From: Streptomyces adustus
GTDB taxonomy: Bacteria; Actinomycetota; Actinomycetes; Streptomycetales; Streptomycetaceae
Assembly (NCBI RefSeq): GCF_009377175.1
Contig: NZ_VJZD01000022.1
Coordinates: forward strand, 1 to 64,000
Direction: 5' to 3'
Length of the DNA: 64,000 nt
Shown here: positions 62,547 through 64,000 of the stretch, in pieces
How positions within the stretch are numbered: position 1 is the stretch's first letter
Layout: the number at the start of each line of letters is the position of its first letter
Made by a program: the position numbers and the translations under genes
The notes under the pieces: generated by a model
What the model saw: only the letters and a program-made list of their open reading frames with translations
Databases searched by the model: none
What the model was told of the DNA's origin: nothing

Positions 62547-63972
62547 TAGGACTCCGTTAGGTCTTTCTATCGGTGCTGATCAAGAGCATGTTGGGTGTGT
62601 GGACGCACATGAAGTGAACCGTGTCCGGGCGGTGTTGGCGTTATACGTCGCTGATGTGTTCGCGTCGGTGCCGCGGAAGGACCAGCGGGCCAAGGGCGAC
62701 TGTTATCTGCGGGGACTGATGCTGGACGGTCGCCGCAAGTCGATCCAGGCAATGGCCGCACGACTGCCGGACGGCAACGAGCAGAACCTGCAGCAGTTCG
62801 TGAACCAGTCGACCTGGGATCCTGTGCCGGTCCAGCGGCGGATCTGCGAGCGGATGCTGCCGTTGATCAACCCGGTGGCCTGGGTGATCGACGATGTGTC
62901 GGTGCCCAAGGACGGGAGGATGTCGGTCGCGGTGGCGCCGCAGTACTGCGGGGCTCTGGGCAAACGGGCCAACTGCCAGGTCGCGGTGAGCATCCACGCC
63001 GCGACCGATACCGCTTCCTGCCCGTTGCAGTGGCGCCTGTTCCTGCCAAAGGAGTGGGCCTCGGACACCGACCGTCGGGCCCTCACCCGCATCCCGCCCG
63101 AGGCCACACACCGCGAGAAGTGGCGCCTGGCCCTGGACATGCTCGACACCCTCGCCTCCTGGGGCATGACACCGCCGGCCGTGGTCGCCGACGCCGCCTA
63201 CGGCACCAACGCCCACCTGCGGACCGCGCTGTCCGAGCGAGGACTTGCCTACGTCCTCGCCGTCCGCTCGGATGTCAGTGCCCACTCCTTCGACGCCAAG
63301 CCCGTGACCCCGGCCCGCGACGGGCCCGTCGGCTGCTGGCCCCAGCCGCGTTACCGGCAGACCGCACCCTCGCTGGCAGCCCTGGCCGCCGGCCTCGGAC
63401 AAGAGGCATTCACCCCTCTCGCCTGGCGGAACGGCTCGCGCGGGGCGTTACGCTCCCGCTTCGCCGCCGTGCGCGTCCGCCCGGCCGGCAAGGCCGTCGA
63501 GCGTCCCATCAAGGCTGCCGCCTCCGCCGGACAGGGCTGGTGGGACGGGGTCCTGCCCGACTGCTGGCTGCTGATCGAATGGCCCGCCAGCGCCGACGCA
63601 CCCACCGACTACTGGCTGTCCAACCTGCCGGCCGACACCCCCATAGCCGAGCTGGTCCGTCTGGCCAAGGTCCGCTGGCGCATCGAGCACGATTACCGCG
63701 AACTCAAACACGGCCTGGGCCTGGACCACTTCGAGGGCCGGTCCTGGCCAGGCTGGCACCACCACGTCACCCTCGTGACCGCCGCCCACGCCTTCCTCAC
63801 CGAACAGCGCCTGGCCCCAAAAGCGCCCGCACCGGTCTCACCCTCTACCAAGTCCTCGACGCCCTCCAGGACGTCTTGAGGTGCTGGACCGGTGTCTGCA
63901 CCACCTGCCACCAAACCCTGCCAGCCAGAGCACACACGACACCAAGATCGAGATAGACCTAACGGAGTCCTA
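62547..63972 (+). mobile_element. Complete IS701-family insertion sequence, 1426 bp
   Basis: Perfect 18-bp terminal inverted repeats TAGGACTCCGTTAGGTCT (62547-62564) and its complement (63955-63972) enclose one transposase gene. A four-base GTAG target duplication flanks it, consistent with IS701-type elements. Inserted into the IS5-family transposase gene. Confidence 0.93.
62599..63879 (+). CDS. IS701-family transposase
   Basis: A 426-residue DDE transposase of the IS701 family. 'VAWVIDDVSVPKDGRMSVAV' carries the first catalytic Asp, 'VVADAAYGTNAHLRTALSER' the second and 'RWRIEHDYRELKHGLGLDHF' the Glu. The last residues ('APAPVSPSTKSSTPSRTS') are low-complexity. The neighbouring frame reads 'TGLTLYQVLDALQDVLRCWT' up to about 63956, which looks more natural. 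A one-base change in the CCCCAAAAG run near 63820 may therefore have altered the extreme C-terminus. The catalytic core is intact. Confidence 0.9.
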   Translation: MDAHEVNRVRAVLALYVADVFASVPRKDQRAKGDCYLRGLMLDGRRKSIQAMAARLPDGNEQNLQQFVNQSTWDPVPVQRRICERMLPLINPVAWVIDDVSVPKDGRMSVAVAPQYCGALGKRANCQVAVSIHAATDTASCPLQWRLFLPKEWASDTDRRALTRIPPEATHREKWRLALDMLDTLASWGMTPPAVVADAAYGTNAHLRTALSERGLAYVLAVRSDVSAHSFDAKPVTPARDGPVGCWPQPRYRQTAPSLAALAAGLGQEAFTPLAWRNGSRGALRSRFAAVRVRPAGKAVERPIKAAASAGQGWWDGVLPDCWLLIEWPASADAPTDYWLSNLPADTPIAELVRLAKVRWRIEHDYRELKHGLGLDHFEGRSWPGWHHHVTLVTAAHAFLTEQRLAPKAPAPVSPSTKSSTPSRTS

Positions 63973-63976
63973 GTAG
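63973..63976. repeat. Target-site duplication GTAG, right copy
   Basis: Partner of the left copy at 62543-62546. Confidence 0.8.
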
Positions 63977-64000
63977 GGCTTGGTCAGATTCACTCGTGGT
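63977..64000 (-). pseudogene. Upstream part of the interrupted IS5-family transposase
   Basis: On the minus strand, joined to 62542 after removing the insertion, the frame reads '...NLTKPYVVRTG...'. The remainder is outside the window. Confidence 0.5.

Overview
The window is high-GC actinobacterial DNA. Codon use, dense overlapping genes, two SpoIIE-type phosphatases with PAS/GAF sensors, a LAL regulator, sugar importers without their own ATPase, and many Streptomyces-style hypothetical proteins point to a Streptomyces chromosome. The number of broken genes and insertion-sequence scraps after about 16 kb suggests a chromosome arm or another accessory region.

Region 1 (1-15.4 kb) is intact and metabolic. 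Eleven minus-strand genes (12681 down to 1238), mostly overlapping or tightly spaced, form one probable operon: a sugar-binding lipoprotein, two permeases, a GH36 alpha-galactosidase, an SDR sugar dehydrogenase, a GntR/FCD regulator, D-galactonate dehydratase, an aldose epimerase-like protein, a KDPG/KDPGal-type aldolase, an SMP-30 lactonase and a PfkB ketodeoxy-sugar kinase. Together these give uptake and hydrolysis of alpha-galactosides, then oxidative (De Ley-Doudoroff) breakdown of galactose to pyruvate and glyceraldehyde-3-phosphate. A secreted GH27 alpha-galactosidase with a lectin-like C-terminal repeat region lies just upstream. It shares a near-identical AT-rich palindrome abutting a TTGAC -35 box with the operon. 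A LacI-family gene (5' end outside the window) and an Smr-domain gene converge on the operon's 3' end.

Region 2 (15.4-31 kb) is regulatory. It holds a MerR gene with a degraded partner, two large SpoIIE/HATPase phosphatases, a DUF4097 protein and an ECF41-type sigma factor with a SnoaL-like tail. Four sites match TGTCACA-N15-CGGTC exactly. They lie upstream of a cupin gene, a decayed flavoprotein gene, an NmrA-like gene and the first SpoIIE phosphatase, which suggests a local ECF41 regulon. A membrane-protein gene is flanked by two inverted copies of a 60-bp element with 11-bp terminal inverted repeats.

Region 3 (31-56.6 kb) is a mosaic. It contains an M1 aminopeptidase, LysR, AraC and LAL regulators, a Dps protein, SDRs, hydrolases and an MFS exporter, mixed with genes that carry internal deletions or frameshifts: a flavin disulfide reductase without its NAD domain, an LtrA remnant, a MalF-MalG deletion scar, a frameshifted pirin and a GNAT gene without a normal start.

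Region 4 (56.6-64 kb) holds orphan hypothetical genes and transposons. There is a chimeric, frameshifted IS1380-family gene, and a complete IS701-family element (18-bp perfect inverted repeats, GTAG target duplication) inserted into an IS5-family transposase gene. I see no rRNA, tRNA, CRISPR array or replication origin.
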